Assembly (NCBI GenBank): GCA_964016885.1
Contig: OZ024743.1
Location: forward strand, 10,649,439-10,713,438
DNA: 64,000 nt
Direction of reading: 5' to 3'
From: Eledone cirrhosa
Taxonomy: Eukaryota; Mollusca; Cephalopoda; Octopoda; Eledonidae
In this document: positions 12,072 through 22,845 of the stretch, one piece after another
Position numbering within the stretch: the stretch's first letter is position 1
How the letters are laid out: the number at the start of each line of letters is the position of its first letter
The notes under the pieces: generated by a model
Seen by the model: only the letters and a program-made list of their open reading frames with translations
Database searches by the model: none
Told to the model about the DNA's origin: nothing
Position numbers and translations under genes: made by a program

Positions 12072-12545
12072 CAATATGTTTATGTGTAATAAACATAAGA
12101 GTCTCACTATGAATATTTAAGCCATGATCATGTCGCAGCTATCTCAGTAGTTGTGCAAGAATATAACACACATGATTCTGGATTTATATCTGTCACTGGG
12201 GGGCATTTACTGATTCAATACTGAAACAATATTAAGCTGTAGCTTATATACCTTTTTGCATATGAAATATTGCCTGGAAATGCTCATGTTTGTAGTTTGA
12301 ACTTGACCAGCTAGGATTAATTAGTAGTAGCACTAACATAGCATGGCTCATAGTAGAGATGTTTATGAAGGAATATGTTCATGTATAATAAACATACAAG
12401 TCTTGCTATGAATATTTTAAGCTAAGATCATGTCACAGCTATGCCAGTAGCCATGTGAGAATATAAGACATATGTCTCTTTTTTAATCCATCATCAGTGT
12501 CATTTACTCACTCAGTACAGAGGCAAGAATAAGCTATAGCTATGC
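12072..12545. repeat. two diverged direct repeats of ~175 bp, 299 bp apart
   Basis: Positions 12072-12250 and 12371-12545 share ordered words: AATATGTT(T/C)ATGT, AATAAACATA, GATCATGTC(G/A)CAGCTAT, GTGAGAATATAA-type, and a shared AAGCT(G/A)TAGCT end. They are roughly 75-80% alike by eye. This is an old local duplication of unknown nature. Confidence 0.55.
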
Positions 12546-14235
12546 TAATTTATTTCATCTGGTCAAGTTTGCACTATAGACAGGTAACAATTGACCATCA
12601 GTTTGAACATCTGTAATTTGCAAAATGTGCTGCTCTCAAATTTTTTTTCTAGTTTCTCTTTTCTTGGATATTTACAGATGTTAAATGAAGATGATGTTTA
12701 AAACCATTTCAAACTCACAAATATTGATATCCATGGCAGATTAGTGGTAGTAATTCTTACTACCCATTTCTTCATATATAATGATTTCAATATAGGTTTT
12801 CTGTTTCAACTATTCTTGGTTTGTCTATTGTATTTTTTCCCTTTTGCTAGTTGCTTGTAACTAAACAACAATATGTGCCTCTATTACAGTTTACCCCAAA
12901 CTGCTATTCTATTGTAAACTGATTTCTTTGGACTTAAATCCTTATCTTGGTTGTTGTAGTCACAAGGTTTCAGTCACTCTAGCCTCAGGCCATCCTCATG
13001 GGCTTGTCACATTTAGTATTGTTCACAAAATCTTATACTAAACTTTTTATTCAAACCAGAAAAGTAGATTATTCTCATTTCATTGTCAATGTTGAAGATA
13101 CCCTTGTATTATTTAGTGGTTACTTATCATGTAAGCTTGTTTGTTCTGTTTAAATTAGAGTGAAAGTAACCCAAGGATTTATCTCATGACTAGAAGTTAG
13201 ACTAGCAAACCTAATATTTAATCACAATTATATTGACTATGATTGTTGTTTCAGAAATATGCTATTGTTTGAGAAATGCAAACAAAATGTTATCAAATGT
13301 TTTTCAAATTAAATTGTCGAGGTATTTGAATATGACAGTTTTCATTGTATTTCTCATATGTATGTGTTTTGTAAATTATAAACTGTTCTATATCTGCAAT
13401 CTTATCGATATATTATAGCTTGTAAACTTATAATAATGATATCTGACTTTGGCTCAAAGTCAAATTTTTTCTGAAAAGATGTATAGTTGAATATATCAAT
13501 TCCTACTTACTTTTTTTTTCTTTTTCATCTAGAGGAAGAGCTGCACCCATAGCCTTTGTAGACCATCTGTTACTAATACCTATTTGAACGTTCCTGAAAA
13601 GAGGAAAGGAAGCAGTCATTTTTTTAAAATATTAATTAATCAATGAAGAGGCAGGTTGCCCATGGACTTTGTAAGTCATCTAAACATGTGAGATCAATAT
13701 AGTTGATATTCAGTTTAAACTTCTCTAGTTCAATGCCAGGTGGAACAAGGGAGCAGGAAGGTGGTTGTAGCTCTAGAAAGTAATGTCTGAGCTAAGCGTT
13801 TAATATAAGATCATGAACTAGAGGGTTAAGACAAGTGGAAAGAGAATCAGTGTGTCAGGAAACAGGAATGGATGTGATATTCAGCTTGGTAATTTTGAGA
13901 AGCTGACACTATTGAAGTAGTAATAGAACAGACAGAAAAGAATCAGCTCATCCATAAACCAGTGGTTATGATATATTGGGAAGTTAGTATTTGTTAATTA
14001 ACCAAGTAGCCTTCTTTTGTGGTGTGGTTTTGTAAGTTTGTGTTTAGCACATGAAATCCCACCCCAATAGTGAGCTCTATGCCAATATGAGCTTCATTAA
14101 GATTTTGTAGAAAATCAGAAACTGGCCAGAGATGAAGCTTAGTCTTTGGGATGTAGTTTTGATATTTTATGTGTAAAGTGACTGAGTGATTGTTAAAGTT
14201 TGTGAGGTCAAATATTTGTAATGATTTTGAAATCT
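12546..14235. other. no gene recognised
   Basis: A pyrimidine run ending in CATCTAG at about 13510-13535 looks like a splice acceptor, but no supported exon follows. The words CCCATAG(C)CTTTGTAGACCATCT near 13548 and CCCATGGACTTTGTAAGTC near 13659 are weakly alike and may be repeat remnants. No gene is supported. Confidence 0.35.
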
Positions 14236-14320
14236 GAAATCAACTTTGCCTTTCATCCTTTCAAGGTCGATAAAAAAATGTACCAGTCAAGTACTGAGGT
14301 TGATACTTGCACTATATCTC
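14236..14320 (+). repeat. SINE body fragment
   Basis: AACTTTGCCTTTCATCCTTT, a GGTCGATAAA word, GTACCAGTCAAGTACTGAGG and a TTGATAC end reproduce the central domain of the cephalopod SINEs without the tRNA head. Confidence 0.55.
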
Positions 14321-14642
14321 TTTATCACTTTCTCTCTCTCACTCTCAATCCTTCTCTGGAAGAAATCTGCTCTGTTCAAACTTGGAGAGGGATGGGCTCT
14401 GCCAGGCTTAAAATGGCCAAGAAATGCAGTATGCCATTACAGTGCCCCTACACTTCCATCAGGAGTTATGGGACTATCACATAACATATAACCTGGTTGG
14501 GAGTGTATTCCTTTAGAGCTCCTATAAATATGGAGGCTATTTTTCTATTCTTACTCTTCCTCCATTTATTTGTAAATATCACACTGATCATAATCATATG
14601 GTGACATCTATGTCATCATAATTATCATCAATATTATTATCA

Positions 14643-14855
14643 GGGCGGTGAATTAGCAGTATCGGTAGAGCATCGGACAACAGGCTTTATAGCATAGAGT
14701 TATGCCCCTTTATGATCTGAGTTCAAATCCTGCCAAGTTTAACTTTGCCTTTCATCCTTATGAGGTCGATAAAACAAAGTACCAGTAATGCACTGGAGTC
14801 GATTTAATTAACTTTCCCCTCTCCCATAATTGTTGGCCTTGTGCCTAAATCAGAT
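14643..14855 (+). repeat. full-length cephalopod tRNA-derived SINE (family A) with 16-bp target duplication
   Basis: The head GGGCGGTGAATTAGCAGTAT and CGGTAGAGCATCGGAC carries the A box. GATCTGAGTTCAAATCC is the B box. Then come TTTGCCTTTCATCCTTATG, GGTCGATAAAACAAAGTACC and TGTTGGCCTTGTGCC. It is flanked by perfect 16-bp direct repeats ATCAATATTATTATCA at 14627-14642 and 14856-14871, the target-site duplication of a LINE-driven insertion. This is the cleanest SINE in the window. Confidence 0.85.
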
Positions 14856-14871
14856 ATCAATATTATTATCA

Positions 14872-15744
14872 TTGTCAATCCTAGCATATTTTTATTCTAT
14901 CAGTTTATACACAATGGTTCATACGTTATGCTCTGTGTATTTGCCACACATAATACATTGATAATGTAATATTACAATTCTGCAGAAGATGTCTATCACA
15001 CTTAAGAATGCAGTTGAGTGTGTTTTGATGTTTTTTCTTTAATTTAAACAATATTCTTATCTTATCAATTTGTGTATTTGTGTTTTCATGTTAATTGTAA
15101 CATTCATGTTATTCTAATTATTTCTACTTTTCAATTTTTGTTTTGTAAATGTTTTTATTTCAAAGTCAGTCTAAGAAATGTGTCTTTATTTGTCTATCAA
15201 TATATATGCAAGTATGTTGACAGTAATATCTCTCATTTAGTATGTTGTATTCCTCATACAGTACACAGTTTTCAGACAAACTCTGTAATGCAATGCATGT
15301 ACCATATGTTTCAACCATAACTTAAATATTGACAGAGTTTTAATGTATATTATTATTACCAGTTGGTTTTATGTTGTAAATATTTAAAGTCATTTTACTT
15401 GTTTCTGTGTCTTTATGGTTTGTAGTATCAGCTAGTTTCCATTTTAGTGATGATATTTAATTAACTGTTGCAAGAAAGATAGATGCTGGTGATGTTTTGC
15501 TGAAATGAAAACTCGACTACCATTTATATATCATTGGCACTATGATTTATTTATTATTTATCAAGATGCACACCTCAGACTTGTGAAAAATACTGATGTG
15601 TATTCTTTTCTGATTTAGTCTGTACTATGGGACACATGCTGTCAATAATGAATGTATTGTTGAGAGGACTCTTTAGCTGTAAGACATGGCACCCCCATCC
15701 CACCCCTAGTGTAGGTGATCTACTTTATAAATGATCACACACAC
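14872..15744. other. no gene recognised
   Basis: AT-rich sequence; nothing is identified. Confidence 0.4.
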
Positions 15745-15890
15745 TCTGTTAAAATGATTGGTAATAGGAAGGGCACCCAGCCATAGAAGACCTGCCATTC
15801 AAAGTGTTTGGAAGGCTCTTATTCCATGAATAAAACATAATATTTTCCCTCATTTTGTTGCCATAATAAAATGCATGCAGTAGAGTGAAA
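15745..15890 (-). repeat. SINE fragment (family C)
   Basis: GGTAATAGGAAGGGCACCCA-GCC and TGCCATAATAAAATGCATGCAG are words of the SINE type seen whole at 36150-36445 and, in the other direction, at 35341 and 35763. It is old and interrupted. Confidence 0.5.
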
Positions 15891-16214
15891 GATTGTATGC
15901 CAAACTCCCAGCCCACTGGAAGGTCAGAAGTTGCATTTGAGTATTGACCAGTGTATGATAAACTTTGCTAGTAAGGAAAAGAGATGTTAAACAAGGAGGA
16001 TGAAGAAACCATCCCCAACATCAATGTCAACCAATCCATTCTATCCAGGATTGCCCTCAACCCTCATTTTCCCTTACATCGCTCTGTTAAATCCCACTAC
16101 AATAGTCATAGCTCCCGAATATATGTTCCTATTATCATTGCATCTCCCCACTCTATCCAAAGTCATCGCCAGCCCATAGGGTAGCAAGACCTCTTGAGTT
16201 AAATCAATGACAAA

Positions 16215-16640
16215 CAATCTCTCTATTTCTGGTACACCAAAAAATCATATCCAGTGCAATGTAAAGTTTGGAAGGGCATCCAACCATAGAAAATTTTCCA
16301 AACCTAGGATGAGAGAGCTATTTAATTATGTCAATAACATGACACCTCCCTGGTACTGCGGCCATGATAAAACTCTGTTTGTGAACTCTGTAAAGTACAG
16401 AAATGTAGGTAAATGAGATGCAACCCCTGACCTCTTTGAGAGGTCAGTGGCATTGATTAGCTGCTGACTTGGTCTTTCACAACCCATCCCCAGCAGGGAA
16501 AATAAATTTTAAAGCATGATGCTGTGTGATTATGTATATGTATATGTGTGTTTGTGAATGTGTGTGTGTGTGCATTTGATTAATATGTCCAACTCTTGTT
16601 AGCAGGGATGTTAAGTGATGATGATGGAGATTATGTATCT
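16215..16640 (-). repeat. SINE (family C), diverged
   Basis: The order of words matches 36150-36445: TTTGGAAGGGCATCCAACC, a GCGGCCATGATAAAACTCTG segment, then CAACTCTTGTTAGCAGGGAT and GTTAAGTGATGATGATGG at the end. On the minus strand this is (CAT)n, then an ACGTC-type start, a GCTGGATGCCCTTCC-type middle and the rest. The interior contains TG-rich microsatellite at 16530-16575. Confidence 0.5.
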
Positions 16641-16659
16641 GTCTAGTGTTTATGTGTCT

Positions 16660-16800
16660 ATATTTTTTATATATGTATCTGTGCATTTTCATAGGAAATA
16701 TTATGTATATATATATATATGTATGTGTGAGTATATGTGTATGTACGTTCATGTGTGTAAATGTTTTGTAGATGGAGATATGTATAAATATACAAATACA
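16660..16800. repeat. TA/TATG-rich simple sequence
   Basis: Alternating TATATATAT and GTATGTGTGAG-like runs. The open frames on both strands over it are low-complexity artefacts. Confidence 0.7.
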
Positions 16801-16860
16801 CATGGCATATTATTATGGTTGATTTTAATCCATTCACTGAAAATAGTGATTAGAAATAGA

Positions 16861-17110
16861 TAGGCATATACATGGTGTTGTTAAGAAGTTTGCTTTACAA
16901 CCATGTGGTATTTGGTTCAGTTCCACTGCATAAGACTCAGGTCAATATGTTTATTTATTGAACAAGTAATGTTGGAAATAATTGAAAATGAAAACCTGTG
17001 TTAGCCAGGAGTCAAACCTGGATCAATTGCTTGGAAGGTAACTGTGCTAACCGTTACACCAATGCCTTGTGAGTGACATTTTGTAGACAATAACTATGCT
17101 GAATTGTCCC
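16861..17110 (+). repeat. tRNA-derived SINE, interrupted by a tRNA-Gly-like pseudogene
   Basis: The head TTAAGAAGTTTGCTTTACAA and CCATGTGGTATTTGGTTCAG, followed by TCCACTGCATAAGA, matches the same SINE type as 480-635 and 26905-27045. The expected continuation GCCTTGTGAGTG appears only at 17064. The gap between is occupied by unrelated sequence and the tRNA-like segment at 16997-17065. The SINE was therefore probably split by a later insertion. Confidence 0.5.
16997..17065 (-). pseudogene. tRNA-Gly(TCC)-like pseudogene
   Basis: The minus strand reads GCATTGGTGTAACGGTTAGC, then an anticodon arm with CTTCCAA (anticodon TCC), then GATCCAGGTTTGACTCC and a TGGCTAACACA end. The A-box and B-box regions and the anticodon loop match animal tRNA-Gly(TCC). 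Most differences from the remembered gene look like C-to-T or G-to-A changes, and the acceptor stem has at least two mismatches. It is therefore a decayed copy, not a working tRNA. A tRNA-scanning covariance model would settle this. Confidence 0.6.
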
Positions 17111-17114
17111 ATGT

Positions 17115-17290
17115 GTGTACATAGCATATATGTATAGGAAGTGCATCCAGCTGTAGAAACTAAGCTAAAATCAGTTCTGTATGAGCAAGACATGGTCACC
17201 TGAACTGACATTGCTCGCAACAGGATAACTTGTCTAACCCATGCCAGCATGTATAAATGGATGTTAAATGGAGATGATGATGATGAAATA
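17115..17290 (-). repeat. SINE (family C)
   Basis: GGAAGTGCATCCAGCTGTAG, GCAAGACATGGTCACCTGA, CATGCCAGCATGTATAAATG and GTTAAATGGAGATGATGATG run in this order. This is the reverse complement of the layout at 35763-35940. A (TA)n run follows. Confidence 0.6.
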
Positions 17291-17407
17291 TATATACATA
17301 TATATATATATGTGAGTGTGTGTTGTTTTTTACTTGTAGTACTCGTGATTTGGTAAGGGTTGTTACAGAACTTCAATTATTAGTCAGGCTAAGATTGTTG
17401 CTGGCAG

Positions 17408-18180
17408 CTAAGAGATTTGCATGCTAGTGGCAGTCTTGGCATTAAGTACATAATCTGCAAAGAGAAGGTTGCAAATATTCATGGCTTGGACTTGAGTGAC
17501 TGCTTTCAGATGTGTAAGGGTTGTGAAATCTAACATCCATGCTGTAACAGCTTTGAACACTTGGAAAAGGATTTTCCCTGAAGACATCAGTGTGTTTGCC
17601 AGGAACATCATACTAAACAATTTTGATGCCAATATACACTTGTGTTCCAAATCATTGCTGACAGGAAAGTTTGTCAAGGCTTCATTATCATAGAGGACAT
17701 AAGTTATCATGCTGTTATGAAATTGTCTGATAATGTTGGTAAATTTTGCTGAGCAACCAAACTCATAATATTCTATAGATCTTTATGTCTTACTGTTATA
17801 AATTCCTTGGTTAGATCAACAAATATATTATAGTGTTGGGGGTTGTTCTTGGTTTTCCTCCTGTGGTTGTTTCACAGCAAATACCATGTCAACAATGCCA
17901 TGTCTCACACAGAAATAGCATTGGCTTTCTGGAAGCAGGGACGTTTCAATGTGTTTGATGAGGCAATTCAGCTGAAATTTGGCAAGGAACGTCCCAGCAA
18001 AGAGCAGGGAAATGTCAGTGGGATTTCACAGAACTGTCTGTTCAATTTTCTGCTTGTAATGTGGTCTGCTGAATCATCTTCGATTTCCTGTAAAAGTTTT
18101 ATTTGGTTCTGGAAAGATTGGTGTAGCTACTGCATCTAAAATGCAGAATGGGTCATCCATATTTGTAGATATCTGTTAGT
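17408..18180 (-). pseudogene. LINE reverse transcriptase core, decayed
   Basis: Read on the minus strand from 18180, the frame contains GTFLAKFQLNCLIKHIETSL, then LPESQCYFCVRHGIVDMVFA, both standard RT palm-side blocks of a LINE ('GKIxARxLLNRL', 'LPESQCGFRxGRGTxDMxF'). After stops, 17710-17408 stays open for 100 codons. It includes a run equivalent to 'GVKQGCVLAPTLFSMMF' (here EHKCILASKLFSMMFLANT) and ends in LLFADYVLNAKTATSM, the place of the catalytic YADD box, now FADY. It is probably the same broad LINE type as 45480-46075. It is clearly dead: stops, frameshifts and a lost catalytic Asp. Confidence 0.7.
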
Positions 18181-18189
18181 ATAGTGTTG

Positions 18190-19015
18190 CCACAGGGCAA
18201 TTGCTTAATGGTTTTTGTAACTTCTGCTTCATCTAATATGACACCACAGGTGCAATACTATTGACTTCTCCTGTGAGATAGTCCTTTACAAACATTATGC
18301 ACAGTCATCAGTGATGTTTAAGACATACTCTGAAAACCCTTTTGAAACAATGGCACATAAGCACCATGTTGCAACAAGCACTTTATATGAATAAATAATC
18401 AGAAGATCCTGAAGCTGAATCGGTACGGTTATCTTATATGTGGAAAGTGAATAGAGCACTGTAGTGTAGTTCGAGTTTGTGATACTTAGAGCAGTCTATG
18501 AGTTCCTTTACACCCCACCCCCAAATAATGTAGTATACCAAAAGTACTGCTTCCAAAGAAGTGCTAAGGCTGTCTCCATCATCCCCACTTAGGTATGCTA
18601 CTGCCTCAGCACAAAACAAGGTTCTGGTTTAAAGGCTATGTAAAATCACTTTAAAAGCATGTGAAATAAGTGAGGTTAGCTAAAAACGAAATGCTTTTGA
18701 TCACCACATAATTATAGGAATAATTTATTTTATTGACCACAAGAACCAATGCAAAGTACAGAAGAAAGCAAAAACAAGAACCAATACATTGAATAAAAGG
18801 TGAGATAAGCAATAACAATAAGAATACCTCACTAAATTGAATTAACAGTACATAACAAAATAAGAAATGACAATTAGAGTAGCAGCAGCAGTGGCAGTAT
18901 AGTTGTAGTAGTAGTAGTAGTAGTAGTAGTAATGTAGCTTAAGTACAATGTTTACAAAATACTCAATACTACTAAAAGTAGAATGAAATCAGATAAAGAA
19001 GCTGAACAATATATA
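18190..19015. other. no gene recognised; (TAG)n run
   Basis: The only clear feature is a (TAG)n microsatellite at 18905-18931. Confidence 0.4.
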
Positions 19016-19175
19016 TGTGTGAGAGAGTGTTTGTATCTGTGTATATATGTTTGTATTTTTGTATGTAAGTATGTATGTATGTATTTTTGTATGTATATGT
19101 GTATGCATGTATGTGTGGATGTGTGTATGTATGTGTGAGTGCATGTGTGTATGAGTGTAGCTATACAGCTGCACT
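19016..19175. repeat. TG/TATG microsatellite
   Basis: Runs of GTATGTATG-type and TGTGTATG-type units. The 78-codon minus-strand frame over it is His/Thr repeats from the simple sequence and is not a gene. Confidence 0.75.
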
Positions 19176-19762
19176 ATTGTATATGTACATATATGCAGCT
19201 TTCTGTTAGTTATCAGACCAAACATTTTTAATCATTAACAATTCTCTTGTGTAACTCTTAGACCTCATCACTTACATGAAATGAAATTAGAAACACTTTT
19301 ATTCAGCAGAAATCAAATGAAATTCAATTAAACTGTAAAACCATCTTACTTCAAATGTGTCTTGTTGGTTACTTGCCAAATAGACAATTAAAATATTTTG
19401 CATAAAATATTCTCAAGGAATTACTAGAATGAATATGTTCATTCAATTTATATTTCATAAATGCATTTTTATAGCTAAAATATTATTTATCAGCAGAATT
19501 AGATCAATAATTTTCTTATTGGTGTGATTAGTTTAATAGAAATCATATAATGGAAACACATACACACACAAGAACCATGAAATTACTCAATATATATTTT
19601 ATACTGATGATAGAAAGAATTAATTTATTCTGACATATTTAATTTTGACTCCATGCATCAGAAATTAACCAAAACAAATACAAATTAAAGATCAAATTAA
19701 GAAAGACCTTTCTAGGTAATCTCCATGACTATTTTTCATACTTCCTACTTCCATTATGAAAA

Positions 19763-19803
19763 CTAGCAGAAAAACCACCACCCTTCAGGTGGTTTTCTGC
19801 TAG
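19763..19803. repeat. inverted repeat / hairpin
   Basis: CTAGCAGAAAAACCACC at 19763-19779 pairs with GGTGGTTTTCTGCTAG at 19788-19803, with one bulged base and the 8-nt loop ACCCTTCA. It is a stable-looking short hairpin of unknown origin. Confidence 0.8.
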
Positions 19804-21595
19804 CATGTGTAGTGTGTATATTGATATTATACGCAAGTATACATGCATGTAGATATGATACGTCAAATAAAATCGTAATTGACAATATACACAGAAATTG
19901 AACGAAAACTGTGTTACACTCTCTTATGTAATCAGTAACATAATCCATGATACATTAAAAAAAAGACGATATTATATATAAACTGCATTAGAAGAAAATT
20001 AGTGACAGAAATATATGAATATTTATTTAAACGATCGCTAACCGGAAGTGTTGACGTTTGAACATTTTAAAGAAGTGAATCTTTAAATAAGTAATAAAAT
20101 ATATTTAATGAACAGCCACGAAATGTAGTAGATAAATTATGTAATATTCATTCATTATTTATTCAAAGTAATCTAACTTATTTTACTAAGGGGAAAAAAA
20201 TGATAAACTGTACGCAGTCCTGCGCTTCTTACTTTATTATAGTTTAGATTTATGCAATGAACTTATCTAATCTAAGTTTTGCTGTTGTCAGATGCAAATA
20301 AAAACTAACTTTCTAATCATGTATTTTTTTTTTTTTAGAGTTTTGGTGTAATCCCCACTCTCTTTTCAAAACAAAGCAAAACAGATTTTTTACTACCTTG
20401 AATTGTATTTCTCCTTTTATTTCACCTTGAACATTAACTTTAGGGAGAAATTTGATTCTCAACACTCAGGAAGAAAATAGAAAGCCTATTTGTTTGTCCA
20501 TTCTTTGAAAATGATATAAAGAATTATAATTAAGTATAACTAAAAATAATGGAACTTTCTGATAAATGTTATGACCAATCTAAAGTGTAAATTTTCTCTC
20601 TGTGTAAAAGAAGGAATACTGAAGCTCGTTCCAATGATTCAAAACAACTTTCAACTATTCTATTATACTGACCTACCAAAATATACTCAATTTCTTCAAT
20701 ATCATTATTCTAAAGAAATCGTCGGAGATATTTTGAGAAAGAAATAATCGAATTCCATTTCACACTTGTATGAATTTCAGGAAACCAATACTTATAGATC
20801 ATGTCTGAAATCTGATGTTACCATCATGTCTGTGCAATTGCTGTGACAATGAGATAGTTGTATAATATTACATCAAATATATATTTATATATAGATACAC
20901 TACATAGAGCTGCATCAAATTGTAACATGTTTCAAAACGTGTGAATAATATTGAAATTGATGCCAACTGCTCACTTCCATAAATGTCTTTATGCTGCCTG
21001 TAAATCAAATCCACCTAAGACTCTTTTAAACTTTTAAGTACAGTTGGAATTGTAAGAAATGTTTCCCTATTTTTACTTTCATGTAGCAACTTGGTATTTA
21101 AAACCAAATCAACACTGCCATCACTATCAGTGATACAATACTGACATTAACACTAATAATAAAAATCAATTATCACTTTATAATTTGTGGTAATTATTAC
21201 CAGTATGAATAGTATTGATATCAGCTTGTTATTAACAGTGACAGCCTTATCATCATGAATAATATTTATATCATCAACATTAGTAATATTGATGTATTTT
21301 GACTCAAGGCCACCTTTATTTTTTTTTTCTGTAAAAGAAAGTTGTATAATTGATTAATATAACCCAGGTTATTATATTAACCCTAGACGACTCAAAAATA
21401 TGAAACATTTTAGCAGAAAGATAAAACTAAATATACTTTAAATCTAATACTCCACTTTCTAAACTGCTTCCTATGCATTTGTAAAAGAAGTAATATAAAA
21501 CATATATATAACATCATTTTCAACGTTATTGTAAACACTAATGATATTAGAAACTAATATCACAGCAATGTTAAATAACAGTAGCAGTATGATTG
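19804..21595. other. no gene recognised
   Basis: AT-rich. A small CpG-containing patch near 20031-20058 (ACGATCGC, ACCGGAAGT, TTGACGTT) contains ETS-like and CRE-like words, but no exon is seen next to it. A poly-T stretch at 20322-20336 is the only other landmark. Confidence 0.35.
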
Positions 21596-22110
21596 TTCCT
21601 TGATGGGCCAAGAGATGGAGAGGAAATTCTTGGAAATTGGAATATCTGCAAGCACTCACTGTCCTTTGCCAACCAGGCTTTGGAATCAGTGGAAAATAAA
21701 CTTTACAGGCATGGAAGTGCCATCTGCTAGGCCTGTCTGAGATGTGCACAGGGTAATGAGACCATCCTGCATGCACTTGTTGATTGTCCAAGTATCACTA
21801 ACTTGTGGGTATATGTCAAACATCTGCTGTTGCATGTAGGATGGACCTGGCTATTAGCTGAGTCCACCCTCCTTTAGCAAGGAAGGTGACCATGGTGAAA
21901 GAGGTTGTATGGTGGACGTGTCTGAAAGGGTTGAAGATGGGCACTTTCCACTTTGGTGACACTCTCATTAGTTTTTTCAGGTTTCACCTGAAAAGGAAAA
22001 TCAAGATGGAGAGGGAAGTGCTGCTTTCCAGCCAGATTGTTGAAAGGTGGGGGAGAGAAGCAAGAATGGCACATGTGAATGGGCCTGCCCTGAGCATATG
22101 CCTGTAATAA
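21596..22110 (+). pseudogene. LINE ORF2 C-terminal fragment with CxxC-H-C tail
   Basis: The plus strand, with frame changes, gives K-L-Y-R-H-G-S-A-I-C, then a stop, then ACLRCAQGNETILHALVDCP and S-I-T-N-L-W-V-Y-V. This is the Cys-His motif also present at 4922-5311 (minus). The next open frame, 21886-22107, encodes 73 residues including FFRFHLKRKIKMEREV and RWGREARMAHVNG, the extreme C-terminus of the same LINE product. An internal stop and at least one frameshift make it a pseudogene. The function of such tails (nucleic-acid binding) is assumed from the Cys/His pattern. Confidence 0.6.
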
Positions 22111-22694
22111 TGAGGGAGGACATCTGGGAGAGGGCACTTGCCCTAGAAGCTTTGACAATAATATTGGGTCAGTTGTCTTTGATCGCCCTGTGTGTATTGG
22201 CATATCCCAGAGTATGGTTGCTTTGTCATTCCATGACATCTTTTCTGGCATGCATCTGTACCATCATTTTTTCTGTTGGGATTTTATAGTATTGGTATAA
22301 CCTCCAGTGTATATAAATACCAACTCTACCATTTCTATGGACATATTCCTTTTTGGCTAAGACTCAGCAGAGATAATGTAGTAAATTGTTTCTTCCTCTC
22401 CTCCACATATTGTACATTTACTTACTGTGTACTGCTTCATTATGTACGACTGGTGGTTTCTGGGAGGCTTTGATCATGTCCTTTGATTAGCAATCCTTCA
22501 GTCTCAGCTTTTAGTCCAGTGCTTCACAACCAGCTATGAGAGTTTTGCTTGTTCATGTCCTCTCTATTCAGCTTTTTGGGGTATTGACCATATAAGGGAT
22601 TTTCTTGCCATCATTTTAACATGGTATTCTGGAGGTCTGTTTTCAATTTAGATTTTAACTTTTCAGACATGCAGCATGTATTAGTTGTGTTAAC

Positions 22695-22845
22695 TCAATG
22701 TTCTGAGTTCAAATCCCATTTGGGTCAAATTTGCCATTTATCTCTTTGGGGTCAATAAAATAGAGTATCAGTCAAGTATTGGAATTGGAATAACCCCTTT
22801 CTTCAAATTTATGACCTTGTGCCTATCTAAGAAATTTATTTTTTA
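22695..22845 (+). repeat. SINE fragment (family A/B body)
   Basis: TTCTGAGTTCAAATCCCATT (B box), CCATTTATCTCTTTGGGGTC, AATAAAATAGAGTATCAGTC and ATGACCTTGTGCCTA are in the order of the cephalopod SINE body. The head is lost or unrecognisable. Confidence 0.6.

Noticed and set aside
13500..13620. Possible host exon after a pyrimidine-rich acceptor
   Set aside because: The following frame is short, with stops, and no donor or neighbouring exon could be supported.
16477..16863. 108- and 82-codon frames rich in Tyr/Ile/His/Thr
   Set aside because: They cover TG/TA simple sequence and a SINE relic; composition, not coding, keeps them open.
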